Positions 1-11,327 of a stretch of DNA of 64,000 nucleotides are shown here, one piece after another. The DNA lies in the NCBI GenBank assembly GCA_964019055.1, contig OZ025215.1:13219518-13283517 (forward strand), in the 5' to 3' direction. Origin of the DNA: Anthopleura xanthogrammica. Lineage: Eukaryota; Cnidaria; Anthozoa; Actiniaria; Actiniidae. Under the pieces are notes generated by a model. The model searched no databases. It was not told where the DNA came from and saw nothing but the letters and a program-made list of their open reading frames with translations. Position 1 is the stretch's first letter; every line of letters starts with the position of its first letter. The position numbers and the translations under genes are program-made.

Positions 1-123
1 GGTTTTGACCCTGCAACAAAAGACCATCCTGAAATCTTGGTTAGGGTTCCACAATTAGTCAAAGAAACTGATCTTAGCTGGGGAGAGGGAAGACTGCGGA
101 AAACGACTTTACCATCCCAATGA
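1..123 (+). CDS. Possible 3'-terminal exon of an upstream gene (partial)
   Basis: Reading from the first base, frame 1 is open for 40 codons and ends at a TGA at 121-123. The peptide has ordinary composition (it includes KDHPEILVRVPQLVKETDLS) and reads more like protein than the satellite that follows. I do not recognise the family. It may be the end of a gene lying to the left of the window, or a chance frame. Confidence 0.3.
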   Translation, partial: GFDPATKDHPEILVRVPQLVKETDLSWGEGRLRKTTLPSQ

Positions 124-194
124 GGAACATATGACCTACATGTACAGTAGAATAGAGTAAGAAACACACACAAGATAACAATAGTTAATTAAGT

Positions 195-1411
195 CTGGAT
201 TCTTTACCCAATTCCCAGGTACTGTAGAACTTAACTACATGTATGGATTCTTTACCCAATTCCAAGGTAATGTAGAACATAACTACATGCATGGATTCTT
301 TACCTAATTCCCAGGTACTGTAGAACATAACTACATGTATGGATTCTTTACCCAATTCCAAGGTAATGTAGAACATAACTACATGCATGGATTCTTTACC
401 TAATTCCCAGGTAATGTAAGATATAACTACATGCATGGATTCTTTACCTAATTCCCAGGTAATGTAGAACATAACTACATGCATGGATTCTTTACCTAAT
501 TCCCAGGTACTGTAGGATATAACTACATGCATGGATTCTTTACCTAATTCCCAGGTAATGTAGAACATAACTACATGCATGGATTCTTTACCTAATTCCC
601 AGGTAATGTAGAACATAACTACATGCATGGATTCTTTACCTAATTCCCAGGTACTGTAGGATATAACTACATGCATGGATTCTTTACCTAATTCCCAGGT
701 AATGTAGAACATAACTACATGCATGGATTCTTTACCTAATTCCCAGGTAATGTAGAACATAACTACATGCATGGATTCTTTACCTAATTCCCAGGTACTG
801 TAGGATATAACTACATGCATGGATTCTTTACCTAATTCCCAGGTAATGTAGAACATAACTAAATGCATGGATTCTTTACCTAATTCCCAGGTACTGTAGG
901 ATATAACTACATGCATGGATTCTTTACCTAATTCCCAGGTAATGTAGAACATAACTACATGCATGGATTCTTTACCCAATTCCCAGGTGCTGTAGAATAT
1001 AACTACATGCATGGATTCTTTACCCAATTCCTAGGTACTGTAGAATATAACTACATGCATGGATTCTTTACCCAATTCCCAGGTACTGTAGAACATAACT
1101 ACATGCATGGATTCTTTACCTAATTCCCAGGTACTGTAGAATATAACTACATGCATGGATTCTTTACCCAATTCCCAGGTACTGTAGAATATAACTACAT
1201 GCATGGATTCTTTACCCAATTCCCAGGTACTGTAGAACATAACTACATGCATGGATTCTTTACCTAATTCCCAGGTACTGTAGAATATAACTACATGCAT
1301 GGATTCTTTACCAAATTCCCAGGTACTGTAGGATATAACTACATGCATGGATTCTTTACCCAATTCCCAGGTACTGTAGGATATAACTACATGTATGCAT
1401 TCTTTGCCCAA
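195..1411. repeat. 48-bp minisatellite, about 25 copies
   Basis: A 48-bp unit with core ATGCATGGATTCTTTACC repeats head to tail. Units differ at a few sites (TACCCAATT versus TACCTAATT, GTACTGTAG versus GTAATGTAG). Because 48 is a multiple of three, one frame on the minus strand stays open and spells a 16-residue repeat. That frame has no splice context, signal or known domain, so I treat it as satellite and not as a gene. Confidence 0.9.
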
Positions 1412-1527
1412 TAAAGCAAATATTTAATGACTTCTAATAATATTAAAAGTACAGCCTACTTTTTTCTTATTTCCACTGTAAAATCATATCCAAATTTCTT
1501 AATCAATGGCCTATAAACCTGCAACAC

Positions 1528-1856
1528 ATGATCATCATGATTATCATCATCATCATTATTAGTATTAACATCGTATCATCACCATCATGATCATCATGAT
1601 TATCATCATCATCATTATTAGTATTAACATCGTATCATCACCATCATGATCATCATGATTATCATCATCATCATTATTAGTATTAACATCGTATCATCAC
1701 CATCATGATCATCATGATTATCATCATCATCATTATTAGTATTAACATCGTATCATCACCATCATGATCATCATGATTATCATATCATCACCATCATCAT
1801 CATCATCATCATATCATCATTATTATTATTTTTATCATCATCATCATCATCATTAT
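1528..1856. repeat. 59-bp ATC-rich minisatellite plus ATC microsatellite
   Basis: Four to five copies of a 59-bp unit containing ATTATTAGTATTAACATCG, themselves built from ATC triplets. They run into a plain ATC/ATT microsatellite that ends just downstream of the RtcA-like exon at 1882. Confidence 0.85.
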
Positions 1857-1881
1857 CTATAGATGAGACTAAAATCCATAC

Positions 1882-2645
1882 CTTGTCCATATAATCAACA
1901 TGCAGTCCATAGTTAGAGTGTGTGGTTCCTTTAATACTTAAGATATTGGTTTTTGAGTACTGTGGGTATGGTCCAAATGCCAGACACGGAAGGGCTGATT
2001 CCAATAACAAACTAATACTCCTGTAATGTATCACAAATAATAGAGTAAAGGATTATTAGTAACATAATCAACTTTTTGACTTGGTAATAGGATGTTAGGT
2101 TTTGCAGAGGATAGAAAACCAGAGAAAACCCTTAAATCAAGGGATATATCAAATAAAATCTTCTCACATGTGATGCCGAGTCTGGGAATCAAACCCAAGA
2201 CCCCAGAGGTGAGAGGTGAGTGTACTACCCCTACTAAACCCTTGATTCCCTCTGGTGTTTAGGTTTCCATCAATCAATATTTTAATATTCCAAGTAGTTA
2301 TTTTGATGGAAGTCTATCACGGTCATCTGAAGTGGGGCACATTATTCAAAATATTCAAATTACAGTAATAGGAAGATGACATATTATGTAATTTATTATT
2401 TACCCAAAACGTCCTGTCTCTGATGAAAACATACCACTTTGAAGATCACTTGGGATGAATGTTACAGTTGTAGACCCTTTGTTTGCAACAAGAGTACCAT
2501 TACAGACCTGTCTTAGCAGCTGCAGCATGCGAAGATCACGAGACTGTATACCACGAGGAGACTGATTGCATTCAATGCTGTTTAGTCTTACAGGTGTTCC
2601 CAGTATTGAGCTCAGTGATACCACATTACATAGAAAGGTTGTAGA
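1882..2645 (-). CDS. RTCA: RNA 3'-terminal phosphate cyclase (RtcA-like), two internal exons
   Basis: Two minus-strand exons, 2404-2645 and 1882-2020, join in phase 2 across a GT-AG intron. The peptide runs through SILGTPVRL, then a GSTTVTFIP stretch, then RFG|SISLLLESALPCLAF, and ends near KGTTHSNYGLHVDYMDK. This follows the order of RtcA (leucine-rich helix, GSTEITF-like strand, AGS...LLMQ..MPC..FA, KGGTN...P.ID). The family converts RNA 3'-phosphate to 2',3'-cyclic phosphate using ATP. The nucleolar relative RCL1 is less similar at the GST and KGTT motifs. The donor at 1881 implies further exons to the left, but only satellite follows. I found no first exon with the expected glycine-rich EGGGQ start to the right. 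It is either partial here, with distant exons, or a gene fragment. Confidence 0.6.
2090..2270 (-). mobile_element. tRNA-derived SINE-like repeat, copy 1
   Basis: On the minus strand this reads CTCTGGGGTCTTGGGTTTGA then TTCCCAGACTC, with a pol III B-box-like core (GGTTTGATTCC). Downstream comes the motif GGGTTTTCTCTGGTTTTC. The same order of motifs occurs on the plus strand at about 63150-63320. I read the pair as one dispersed SINE family. The A box is not clear. Confidence 0.55.
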
Positions 2646-3362
2646 CTAAAATAAATAAAAATGATGTGTGTAGAGGTTTTGCACCATCACATGATGTCAG
2701 CCATGTTATGTGGCAGTAAAAATACAATTGTTTTACATGAGAAAGAATTCAATTCCTGAGAAATTTATTGTTCTAAGATGGCTGCCAGCATGTGATGGTG
2801 CAAATCCTCTATGGAGACTTTCTAATTTAAACAATTATTTCATATTTTTATCTAAACATATTCTATCTAAACACTAACCCCTTCCCCCAAGAGTGAAGTG
2901 CTCATTGGTCCAAGTTCAAAATAAAAAAAACTTATTTCATTGGACATGTGACTGTGTACAGTATATACATGTATGTACTTCACATAATAGACTGGATTTA
3001 GTATTAGCCAAGACATGCATAGGGCTCATTTACATGTTCCACTTTGATCCTTCGTTTTCTAAACTGTGATTTGATTGGTTCAGCTAGGTACATGTGGAGA
3101 GCTAGGTCATGTGTTCATTGATTAAGCACCTGGTCATGCATGAATGATCCAACACTTAGGGTCTTTCACTAAAATACACCTTTTTAAAGTTCTGTTCCAT
3201 CTGACCATGAATAATAATTCCAAGTCAAGGTTGAAGTTGCTGCATGTGCAAAGCAAAACTATAATTCATCATGTGCAGCTCGACCTCAAGTTCGAACCAT
3301 TATTCATGATCAATGAACAGAACTATGAAAAGGTCTATTATCTTAGATCGATTCAAGCATAC

Positions 3363-4279
3363 CTGTTCAATGTTTTTCATATCAATTTCAACCACATCAT
3401 CCATGAGTCTTAAGACTTTCTCTCCACTCTTTCTCTTTTGATAACTTCTCATCATATAATATGTACCAATTTCTTTGTCATATTCTCTTCTTGTTTCGAG
3501 TTTACTTAAGACTGAATATGCCTTGGTGATCTCTGTAGTCATAATAGAACCAACACAGTAAACAACACTACATCAAGTCTTTCTGTTCATAACTAATACT
3601 ATAATAATACAAAACGTTTCCACCTGGAAAGGATGGTATTCAATGGTATAAGGGAAGTAAATGGTTTGTTAATTAGCACAAAATATAAATATACATCGAC
3701 ATGATTCAGGTGGAGTAGAGAAGAACAGACCAAGGAGGAGGAAGAAATGGAAAAAAAAAATTGAGAGAACAATGACATATTTTCAAATCTTAGCCCCTAC
3801 ACTTTAAAATATTCTCCACTATCCCTGCTCACTCTAGGGAGGTGGGCTTACATACCTGTAAAGCTATCTCTAGCTTCAGCGCTCTTACTTACATCTGGGT
3901 GGTACCTCATTGACAGTTCATAATAGGCAGACTTGATTTCTGACTGAGTTGCTGACGGCTGTACCTCTAATATATCATAAAATGTCTTTCTTGTTTTTCT
4001 ATTTAGTTTGTTTGCGCCTTGGCTAGAACATCTAGAGTGTTTGGAGCACAGGACACGAGGTCTTTGGAACAAATAATGAACTCTTCTTGAAAATGCAAAT
4101 GTAGAAAAAGCTTGAAATATATTTAACTGATTTATAGTTCTTTTGTTGTGACGGCAAATAGTAAATTTAAAGCTCCCATTTCTCAAAATCCGTGAATAAT
4201 CGTTAGATAAGAATGATTTTAAGATATGAGAAGTCCTCGTTCTGCGAACAAAACAGGTTACAGATAGTGGTAAATTCAT
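3363..4279 (-). CDS. DNAJC30: Mitochondrial-type J-domain protein, DNAJC30-like (3' end unresolved)
   Basis: Exon 1 (3856-4279) starts at ATG 4279 and ends with donor ACAG|GTATG in phase 1. Exon 2 (3363-3532) follows acceptor CTACAG and ends CAG|GTATGC in phase 0. The first 85 or so residues are basic and Ser/Arg-rich, fitting a mitochondrial presequence. A J domain follows: helix I/II TFYDILEVQPSATQSEIKSA, then YYELSMRYHPDVSK with the HPD motif that stimulates Hsp70 ATPase, then FTEITKAYSVLSKLETRREYD spanning the splice. Human DNAJC30 has the same layout of presequence, J domain and C-terminal membrane segment, and acts with the respiratory chain and ATP synthase. I could not find the C-terminal exon. 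Reading through the last donor gives about 25 further residues to a stop at 3300, which could be a retained-intron form. Another small DNAJ family member is possible. Confidence 0.72.
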
Positions 4280-4909
4280 AGTCTAGTGGTTAGAACATAC
4301 AAACATGGTCTGTATGGAAAACCATAGGCTCCATATTAGCGCATTTCCTCTGTAAAAAAATAAAATAGAAACTCGAAATCAAAAATACATGTACTGTAAG
4401 AAAACGTCTCTACGTGTTTAAACGTCCGCCATTTTACTCTTCTTGTGAATGTGATGGCCTGGGAACTAAATACCACAGGCTACCCGCGCATTCATTCTTA
4501 CTGTGAAATCTGAAAATCTTCTGAACCGGGAAGACATGCAGAAGAATGATCGAAAAGAATAGTTACTGTTTAGGTCAGTTTAGTTTGGGGATTGGATACT
4601 TACTCATTGTATTTGACTAGGATTCTTTAATACAAGCTAATGTTTACCTTTTTTCATGTTTCTTTTTCAAAATTGGGTTATTTTTTAAAGGCATTTTATA
4701 TCCATTTTATATATATTCATTTCAATTAAGTTAGTCACCTGAAAAGCTACAAAGCTGATATCAGCAGGGATTATGGGTAGATTCATTTTACATGTTTAAT
4801 TCGACAGTTTGATAACTATCTATATGGATTTAAGATTTTTTACCAGTCGCAATTTCACCTCCTGTGAGCATCCTCAATCTGGAATTTGTATCAAGAAGTT
4901 TTACTTGTT
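4280..4909. other. Upstream region of the J-domain gene
   Basis: Non-coding. It includes the presumed promoter side of the minus-strand J-domain gene (about 4280-4500) and AT-rich DNA up to the hAT element. I see no other gene. Confidence 0.5.
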
Positions 4910-6265
4910 CAGGGGCGGATACAGGGGGGGGGGGGGGGGTGGAATGGGTGGATTTCCCCCCATTTCCCCCATTTTGATCTCTAAAAGTTTAAAAAATGAA
5001 CTGTTTTTAATTTATAAAATAAATAAAAAATAAATTGTTCTTAAAAAATATAAAAATGAAAAAATCAAAAGTTCTGTAATGTTCAAAGTGAACTGAATCA
5101 TCGATTCTTGTCGAATTCTGTTGACTAAAGAGGCTACAGTATGTTTGTAAGCCATAATTATGAGCCAGTAGCTCATGTGTCCAGCGGTAGTTATTTGAAG
5201 AGCCGCGTTTTTCGATCAGCCATTTTGTTATTCAGCCCTAAAAATGCAGCGATCAATCGGCGATTTCTTTTCAAAAAAAACGGTAAAGTACTATTTTTAT
5301 TTAATGTTCTTCATTTTGGCCTAATATTTGTAGATATTTGAGGCCAATAGGCTGTTTACAGTAAATTAGAATAGCAGAATCTAATATTTTTCAGCGAAAA
5401 TAATGCCAGTCCTGATAGTGATGTTGAACCACCACCAAAAATTAATAGCTTCATCGGTCCCACTCCGCCTAATACTGAAAGCAGTTCTTCAAGTAAGTAT
5501 CACAGACAATATTTTACAGCACAAAACTTGATTTTAAAAAGCTCAATTGTTTTAATATTTTTCTGCAAACAAAGACACGGCATTTGTAAATTGTATAACC
5601 AAGTCTCCTGATGAGATAACTGAACTTGCCAGTGTTCTGCAACAAAAGTGGGATCATTTACTGCCACTTTCATCGGCTTTTGAAAGTGAACTGTTCCGCT
5701 GGAAAGGTTACTGTAAGGAGCATGCTATAGACGAATCTTCTGCAACAAGTCTTTTGGCAAAACATGCTGATAGCATTTTCTTTCCAAACACCCGGGAGCT
5801 TTTCAAGATTTTTGCTGTATTGCCAATAGGTAGTACAGAAGCTGAGCGATCTTTTTCATGTGTCAGAAGGATATATACGTGGTTAAGGAGTACCATGACA
5901 ACCCAAAGGCTATCAGACTTGGCTTGCATTGCGATGCATAGCCACTTCATCCGTATCAGTCCAGACGAAGTATGCCAAAGATATATGGCAACACACCCAA
6001 GAAGAATGATGTCAGCATCCATTTTAAAAGATCATCATGATCAGTAACGCTGTTGTAGCTAAGTGTAACTATTTGTAGTTTTGTATATGTTTTACAATCA
6101 TTTCCTTTTTCTAGAACGCAGCTGCATTGACAAATATTTTGACAAATCTATATCTTTTTATCGCCTTTCTAATTTCGTTCTTTACATAAAGTGTATAATG
6201 ACCTTGGTTGAGCGAAATCTTTTTCCATCCCCCCCCCCCCTTGAAAAATCCTGTATCCGCCCCTG
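4910..6265 (+). mobile_element. hAT-like DNA transposon, internally deleted
   Basis: The ends are inverted: CAGGGGCGGATACAGGGG at 4910, followed by a G run, and at the other side a C run ending in CTGTATCCGCCCCTG at 6265. CAGGGGCGGAT ends are typical of hAT elements. The element encloses remnants of a transposase ending in an hAT C-terminal dimerisation region. TTGTT occurs on both outer flanks (4905-4909 and 6266-6270), but the 8-bp target duplication normal for hAT is not obvious, so the duplication has decayed or the true one differs. At 1.36 kb the element is too short to carry a full catalytic transposase. Confidence 0.8.
5244..6047 (+). pseudogene. Remnant hAT transposase (N-terminal tip and C-terminal dimerisation domain)
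   Basis: A start at 5244 gives MQRSIGDFFSKK, the short N-terminal signature common in TTF/ZMYM-type hAT proteins, ending at a possible donor at 5283. A possible exon at 5395-5492 (SPDSDVEPPPKINSF, proline-rich linker) splices in phase to 5575-6047. That last exon contains FAVLPIGSTEAERSFSCVRR and RLSDLACIAMHSHF, the hAT dimerisation motif, and ends at TAA 6047. The catalytic core that normally lies between is absent. The first and second exons do not join in frame as written, with an A8 run at the junction side. It is probably a non-functional internally deleted copy. Confidence 0.7.
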
Positions 6266-6821
6266 TTGTTGGATATAAAATGTTTCCTATGATCCTCAGC
6301 GCTCTCAGCTTTGTAGGTTTTTGGTGACTAACTTTATTGAAACAAGTATGTATAACAAATGTGATCTAGAGAATAATGTTTGTACCTTTAATATCCCGTT
6401 TATAAACTTGTCTGAAATATTAAATTGATATTTATAATTACATTGGGCTCATACTTAGTAGTCAGCGGTTTTACCCATTTTACCGCCTTTTATCTTTCAC
6501 CTTTTGCCTTTTTTACTGCTGCTTTTTACCTGAACAGGAAGGTAATTTGGTTGAGCAAGCTTGAGGATCATCGTCATGAAAATTAAACTGAAAAAGACTT
6601 CATCATCAACCTAACGATAGTAAGGTAATATACTCAATATAGTTAATCTGAGATCATCAATCAAAACGAAGTCCATAGTGTCGGCCCTACACGCCACATA
6701 GGCGTCAAGGATGATGATGATGATCGATGATGATGATGATGATGATCAATCAAAACAACAAATTAGCACCGCATCTGGTGCCACATTTATTCCTAAAAAA
6801 GACCTATAGTGAGTGAATAAA
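6266..6821. other. Non-coding spacer with GATGAT microsatellite
   Basis: No supportable gene. A (GATGAT)n run lies at about 6708-6745. Confidence 0.5.
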
Positions 6822-6880
6822 TCTATATACGGACTGAGTACATATGTACTATAATCATCTATATACTGACTGAGTATGTA

Positions 6881-7358
6881 GAGTGTTTGCAATAAACCCG
6901 TTCAACAATTACTAGACTAACACACACTATTAATCACAAGTACTAACTGATAGACTCCAAGTAGACTACAAATAGTCTAACTAAAACAAAAATTATTAAA
7001 CAGACAACAAATGAATGTAGTCTATACATGTTTATTGACATTTATATGTATTTTCCAAGTCGGATAACTGGAAAGATTGTAGAAGGCAAAACGGCAAAGC
7101 TTTAATTCAATCTTTTACACGGAATGAATTACTTACTTATTTACAGTTTATAAAGTTTGTAAAGCAAATGACTCGTAGTAAAAATATTGTTTTTCAGTAG
7201 AATGAGACCGTTATTTCGTCTTGCTAAATTTAACCAATAAAGTTGTAGTATTCACACATGAGCTAGTTACACTAGGCTAATACACACTAATACACGCAAG
7301 CAGATAGTCGTAGACTTTGACTAAAAGATTTTGTTGAACGGGTTTATTGTAATCACTC
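6881..7358. mobile_element. MITE with 28-bp TIRs and TA target duplication
   Basis: The left end GAGTGTTTGCAATAAACCCG... and the reverse complement of the right end GAGTGATTACAATAAACCCG... agree over about 28 bp with a few mismatches. TA flanks both sides (6879-6880 and 7359-7360), and the outer sequence is the 32-bp satellite. No coding capacity. A TA duplication fits a Tc1/mariner-type non-autonomous element. Confidence 0.8.
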
Positions 7359-7709
7359 TACTATAATCATCTATATACTGACTGAGTATGTACTATCATC
7401 ATCTATATACTGACTGAGTATGTACTACCATCATCTATATAATGACTGAGTATGTACTATCATCATCTATATAATGACTGAGTATGTACTATCATCATCT
7501 ATATATAATGCTTGAGTATGTACTATCATCATCTATATAATGACTGAGTATGTACTATCATCATCTATATACTGACTGAGTATGTACTATCATCATCTAT
7601 ATACTGACTGAGTATGTACTATCATCATCTATATACTGACTGAGTATGTACTATCATCATCTATATAATGACTGAGTATGTACTATCATCATCTATATAC
7701 TGACTGAGT

Positions 7710-8150
7710 CCCGGGGGGGGGGGGGGGTACTACCACCCCAACTTGGGTGGGGGTGTACCGCCAGGTCCTCAAAACCCTGACCCTATCCCAGACCTAGAAT
7801 TTTGATTTCATATACCCTACCCCAGACTAAACCTACATTTTGTTAACATGCAAAAAACGGTTATTCAATAGATTTCAATAACTATTTGGCAATTGTTTAA
7901 TTGAATTTAAATCGTTTTTTTTTTTTTTGTGCCGGCAGAAAACGTAGCCTACCAGGCTAAAACAACTAAAACATAACCCTATCCCAGAAAAAATGTCAAA
8001 AAGATACCCTATCCCAGACAAAAACCTTACCCTTCCCCAGACAAATTGTAAAAAAATGATACCCTACCCCAGACCTAAAAGCCAAAAAACCATACCCTAT
8101 CGGGCGGCACATACCCGTATAGCAAATATAGGGGAGTACCCCCCCCGGGG
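7710..8150. mobile_element. CCCGGGGGG-ended short element with internal ATACCCTA repeats
   Basis: The left end CCCGGGG-rich then TACTAC and the right end AGTACCCCCCCCGGGG are inverted. ACTGAGT is duplicated on both sides (7703-7709 and 8151-8157) inside the 32-bp satellite. Internally, degenerate copies of ACCCTATCCCAGAC recur. The small frame at 7993-8187 is built from these repeats and is not a gene. From memory this resembles a high-copy short element in coral genomes; that is not verified here. Confidence 0.75.
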
Positions 8151-8866
8151 ACTGAGTATGTACTATCATCATCTATATACTGACTGAGTATGTACTATCA
8201 TCATCTATATACTGACTGAGTATGTACTATCATCATCTATATACTGACTGAGTACATATGTACTATCATCATCTATATACTGACTGAGTATGTACTATAA
8301 TCATCTATATACTGACTGAGTATGTACTATCATCATCTATATACTGACTGAGTATGTACTATCATCATCTATATACTGACTGAGTATGTACTATCATCAT
8401 CTATATACTGACTGAGTATGTACTATCATCATCTATATACTGACTGAGTATGTACTATCATCATCTATATAATGACTGAGTATGTACTATCATCATTTAT
8501 ATACTGACTGAGTATGTACTATCATCATCTATATACTGACTGAGTATGTACTATCATCATCTATAGAAGATAATCTGTTTGAAAGAGTGCATGTTCAAGC
8601 AGTCTTTTTTATAATGGTCTAAACGACCAGCTTTGGATGCTTAGAGCAATGAACAGTAACTGCACTAATCATTACTTATTAATACTATTAATACTTTTCT
8701 TTCTTTTGCCAATCGATAAAAAAATTTGATTTTCTAAGTAAAATTAAAAATTCATGAACTGGATTTCCTGTGGTTTCCCATCCTTTGGGCCACTGATGAT
8801 TTCTTTACTGATGCATAACGACGAAAGAGCATAAATATCAATTATTGATGTCGGTGATGTGTCAAG

Positions 8867-10471
8867 ATGTCGCGGGTATCATATCTTCGTTCATGTTTTC
8901 GCCTGCAAAACCACATTTTCAGACCAAAAACACTTCGATCTTTAACAACTGCCACATCAGATAATCACAAGCACCTCAAAAGTGTAGATGATTTACCTGG
9001 ACCAACAAGTATTCCTGTGTTTGGAGCAGGATGGCGTCTGATTGTTGATGGGTTGTTGTCGAAGAAGCCACTTGGCAAGCTATTCCTCGATTCACAGGCC
9101 GAGGACGTCAAGAAGTATGGACCAATATCTAAAATCGATATTCCAGGTATAAAAATCATACAGATATCTGATCCCGATGAAGTTGCTAAAGTACTAAGAA
9201 ATGAGCCGAAGTATCCCAAGCGTTTTGATTTTCCAGTTCTGAATTATTATCGTGAAATAAGAGATACGGTTCCTGGTGTTTTCTTTGCTAATGGATCAGA
9301 CTGGCACAAGCTACGAAGTGCCGTTGGTAAGCGTATCTTGAAACCTCGAGATGTTGCTGAATATGCACCAGTGTTCAATGAAATCATCACTGACTTTATT
9401 GAACGATTAGATAAGCTAAAAATAACACCTGGAGACGAAATGGAATACGAGGTTAAAGATATTGATAACGAGCTGTTTAAATGGTCGTTCGAGTCAGTTG
9501 CCCATGTCTTATTTGACCGAAGGTTTGGCTGCCAAGGAGACGACGTGAATCCAGATGTACAGGCCTTTATCGCTTCTGTTGGTGGGTTTTTAGGTGGGTT
9601 TCTTGAAGTTGCTGTTTTTCCAGCCTGGTTTTACAAGATTTATGAAACTAAAACCTTCAAGGACTTTGTTTATCACTTTGATACGATGAACAAGTATGCT
9701 GAACTTTTCATCAGCAAGAAAGTACAACAGCTGGAGAGAGAAGGAAACTTGCAGAGTTCTTCTGCAGACAAAGAAAGCCAAGAGGTGGAAAGAATAGGAT
9801 TTGTGGAATATATTCTGTCTAATGATAATATGACAAAAGATGATGTGATGGCAAGTATCATTGATTTGCTGTTTGCTGGTGTAGACACAACTTCTAACAC
9901 AATGCAGTGGATACTCTACATGTTGGCCAAAAATCCAGACAAGCAAGGCAAACTTTACCAGGAAATAGTATCAGTGTTGAAGCAAAATGAGCTACCAACG
10001 TCAAGTACCCTTGGTAACATGCCATACCTAAAGGCTTGTGTAAAAGAAACATTGAGATTGTATCCAGTACTTGCAAACCAGAACCGTCAAATACCAAGTG
10101 ATATGGAAATCCTGGGATATCACCTACCAAAGGGTTCACAGGTTTCTTTCTTGAGCTTTTACATAAGTCGAGATGAAAAGAATTTCAAGCAAGCCAACCA
10201 GTTCATTCCAGAAAGATGGTTACGTGATGAGAATAACCAGGTATCAGAATCACTTCATGCATTCTCTTCCATTCCATTTGGTTTTGGGACAAGAATGTGT
10301 GTTGGGAGACGTATTGCTAAGCTTGAATTGTACCTGCTTACAACAAGATTGTTGCAGAAGTATGAAATAACATACCCTGACGGTGAAGAGGTTGAGCCAT
10401 TTATGCGTGGGGTCACTATCCCAGACAGACCTCTTCGAGTGAAGTTTATCGAAAGATCAGTCACATCTTAA
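8867..10471 (+). CDS. Mitochondrial-clan cytochrome P450, intronless
   Basis: A 534-residue open frame runs from ATG 8867 to TAA 10471, full length for the family. The N-terminus (MSRVSYLRSCFRLQNHIF...) is basic and lacks a membrane anchor, as in mitochondrial P450s (CYP11/24/27-type clan). A DLPGPTSIPVFG proline region begins near residue 42. The oxygen-activation helix has AGVDTT at 337-342, ExxR is Glu394-Arg397 (KETLRLYP), and the haem loop FGFGTRMCVGRRIAKLE carries the Cys478 ligand. RRIA after the cysteine is usual for mitochondrial members that take electrons from adrenodoxin. The substrate cannot be told. The gene has no introns, unlike other genes here, and a retrotransposon fragment begins within about 10 bp of the stop. 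A retrocopy origin is possible but the frame is intact. I cannot assign a CYP number. Confidence 0.93.
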   Translation: MSRVSYLRSCFRLQNHIFRPKTLRSLTTATSDNHKHLKSVDDLPGPTSIPVFGAGWRLIVDGLLSKKPLGKLFLDSQAEDVKKYGPISKIDIPGIKIIQISDPDEVAKVLRNEPKYPKRFDFPVLNYYREIRDTVPGVFFANGSDWHKLRSAVGKRILKPRDVAEYAPVFNEIITDFIERLDKLKITPGDEMEYEVKDIDNELFKWSFESVAHVLFDRRFGCQGDDVNPDVQAFIASVGGFLGGFLEVAVFPAWFYKIYETKTFKDFVYHFDTMNKYAELFISKKVQQLEREGNLQSSSADKESQEVERIGFVEYILSNDNMTKDDVMASIIDLLFAGVDTTSNTMQWILYMLAKNPDKQGKLYQEIVSVLKQNELPTSSTLGNMPYLKACVKETLRLYPVLANQNRQIPSDMEILGYHLPKGSQVSFLSFYISRDEKNFKQANQFIPERWLRDENNQVSESLHAFSSIPFGFGTRMCVGRRIAKLELYLLTTRLLQKYEITYPDGEEVEPFMRGVTIPDRPLRVKFIERSVTS

Positions 10472-11327
10472 AAAAAACATTGCGCTCTGGCAAGTCCTCT
10501 CACCCTGCTATAGTTAAAACTAATCGGTTCAAACGTATTGTCCAACAGCTTCTTTCAACAAAGGTGTATCAAGTAAAGAAGCTAAAAGGTGACCAAGGAG
10601 ATCTGAAATGCAGATTCTGCAACGCCAATGATGAGAATGTACCCCACATACTGTGCAGCTGCCCAGCTATCGCCCAGACGTTATATAAAGCACGACATGA
10701 CCGCATGCTTTGCCCAATCTACCACGAGATTTTGAAAATGTTTGGGTTTAACAATGGTATCGAATCAACACCGTGGCACAAAGAATCAAACCCAAAAAGC
10801 TGCGTCGAAAATGAAAATGCAAAGATTCTCTGGGACATTCCTATACATCAAGATATCCCCCCAAAGAACGGAGCCAACAAACCGGATATGATGGTTCAGA
10901 GCAAGAAGGACAGACAATGGATCATAGTTGAAGGAACAGTGTGCAACATTGGACAGATTAGCGAAAGAGACAGAATGAAAACGGAGAAATACGCGGATCT
11001 GAGAGCAAGTCTCAAGAGACTCTACCCTAACTATGAAATAATCCAAATTAATATCGTTTTGGATTTCCTGTCAGGATTTCAAAAATAACTTATCAATAGA
11101 CTCAATAGGGTGGGACTTGTCAATGGAATAGAACTGATACGGAAATGTCAGAAATGGGTAATTTTCCAGAATTGTGAAATAGTTATTCTCATTACTTTGT
11201 ATGTTGTCTAAGTACAATGCCATTTGATCTGTCAGTACGGAAATTAAGAATTTTGTCTAGAAATTATGCCATATTTCCGCAATCTTCTGTAAAAAAGTCA
11301 AGTCAGACAAAAGTTGAAATAAACCAC

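Larger units (their letters stand above)
6822..8570. repeat. 32-bp satellite (CATCATCTATATACTGACTG core), interrupted twice
   Basis: A 32-bp unit, TATGTACTATCATCATC then TATATACTGACTGAG, is present at about 6822-6880, 7359-7709 and 8151-8570. The blocks are separated by two insertions with inverted ends (6881-7358 and 7710-8150). The repeat on either side gives the pre-insertion sequence directly. Confidence 0.9.

Noticed and set aside
185..1411. Two minus-strand ORFs of 280 and 126 codons with a WELGKESMHVV repeat
   Set aside because: They follow the 48-bp satellite exactly; the frame is open only because 48 is a multiple of three.
6822..8570. Possible CRISPR array
   Set aside because: The unit is a contiguous 32-bp satellite without unique spacers, in an animal genome.
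9590..10139. Minus-strand ORFs inside the P450
   Set aside because: Shadow frames; the plus-strand P450 has all family motifs.
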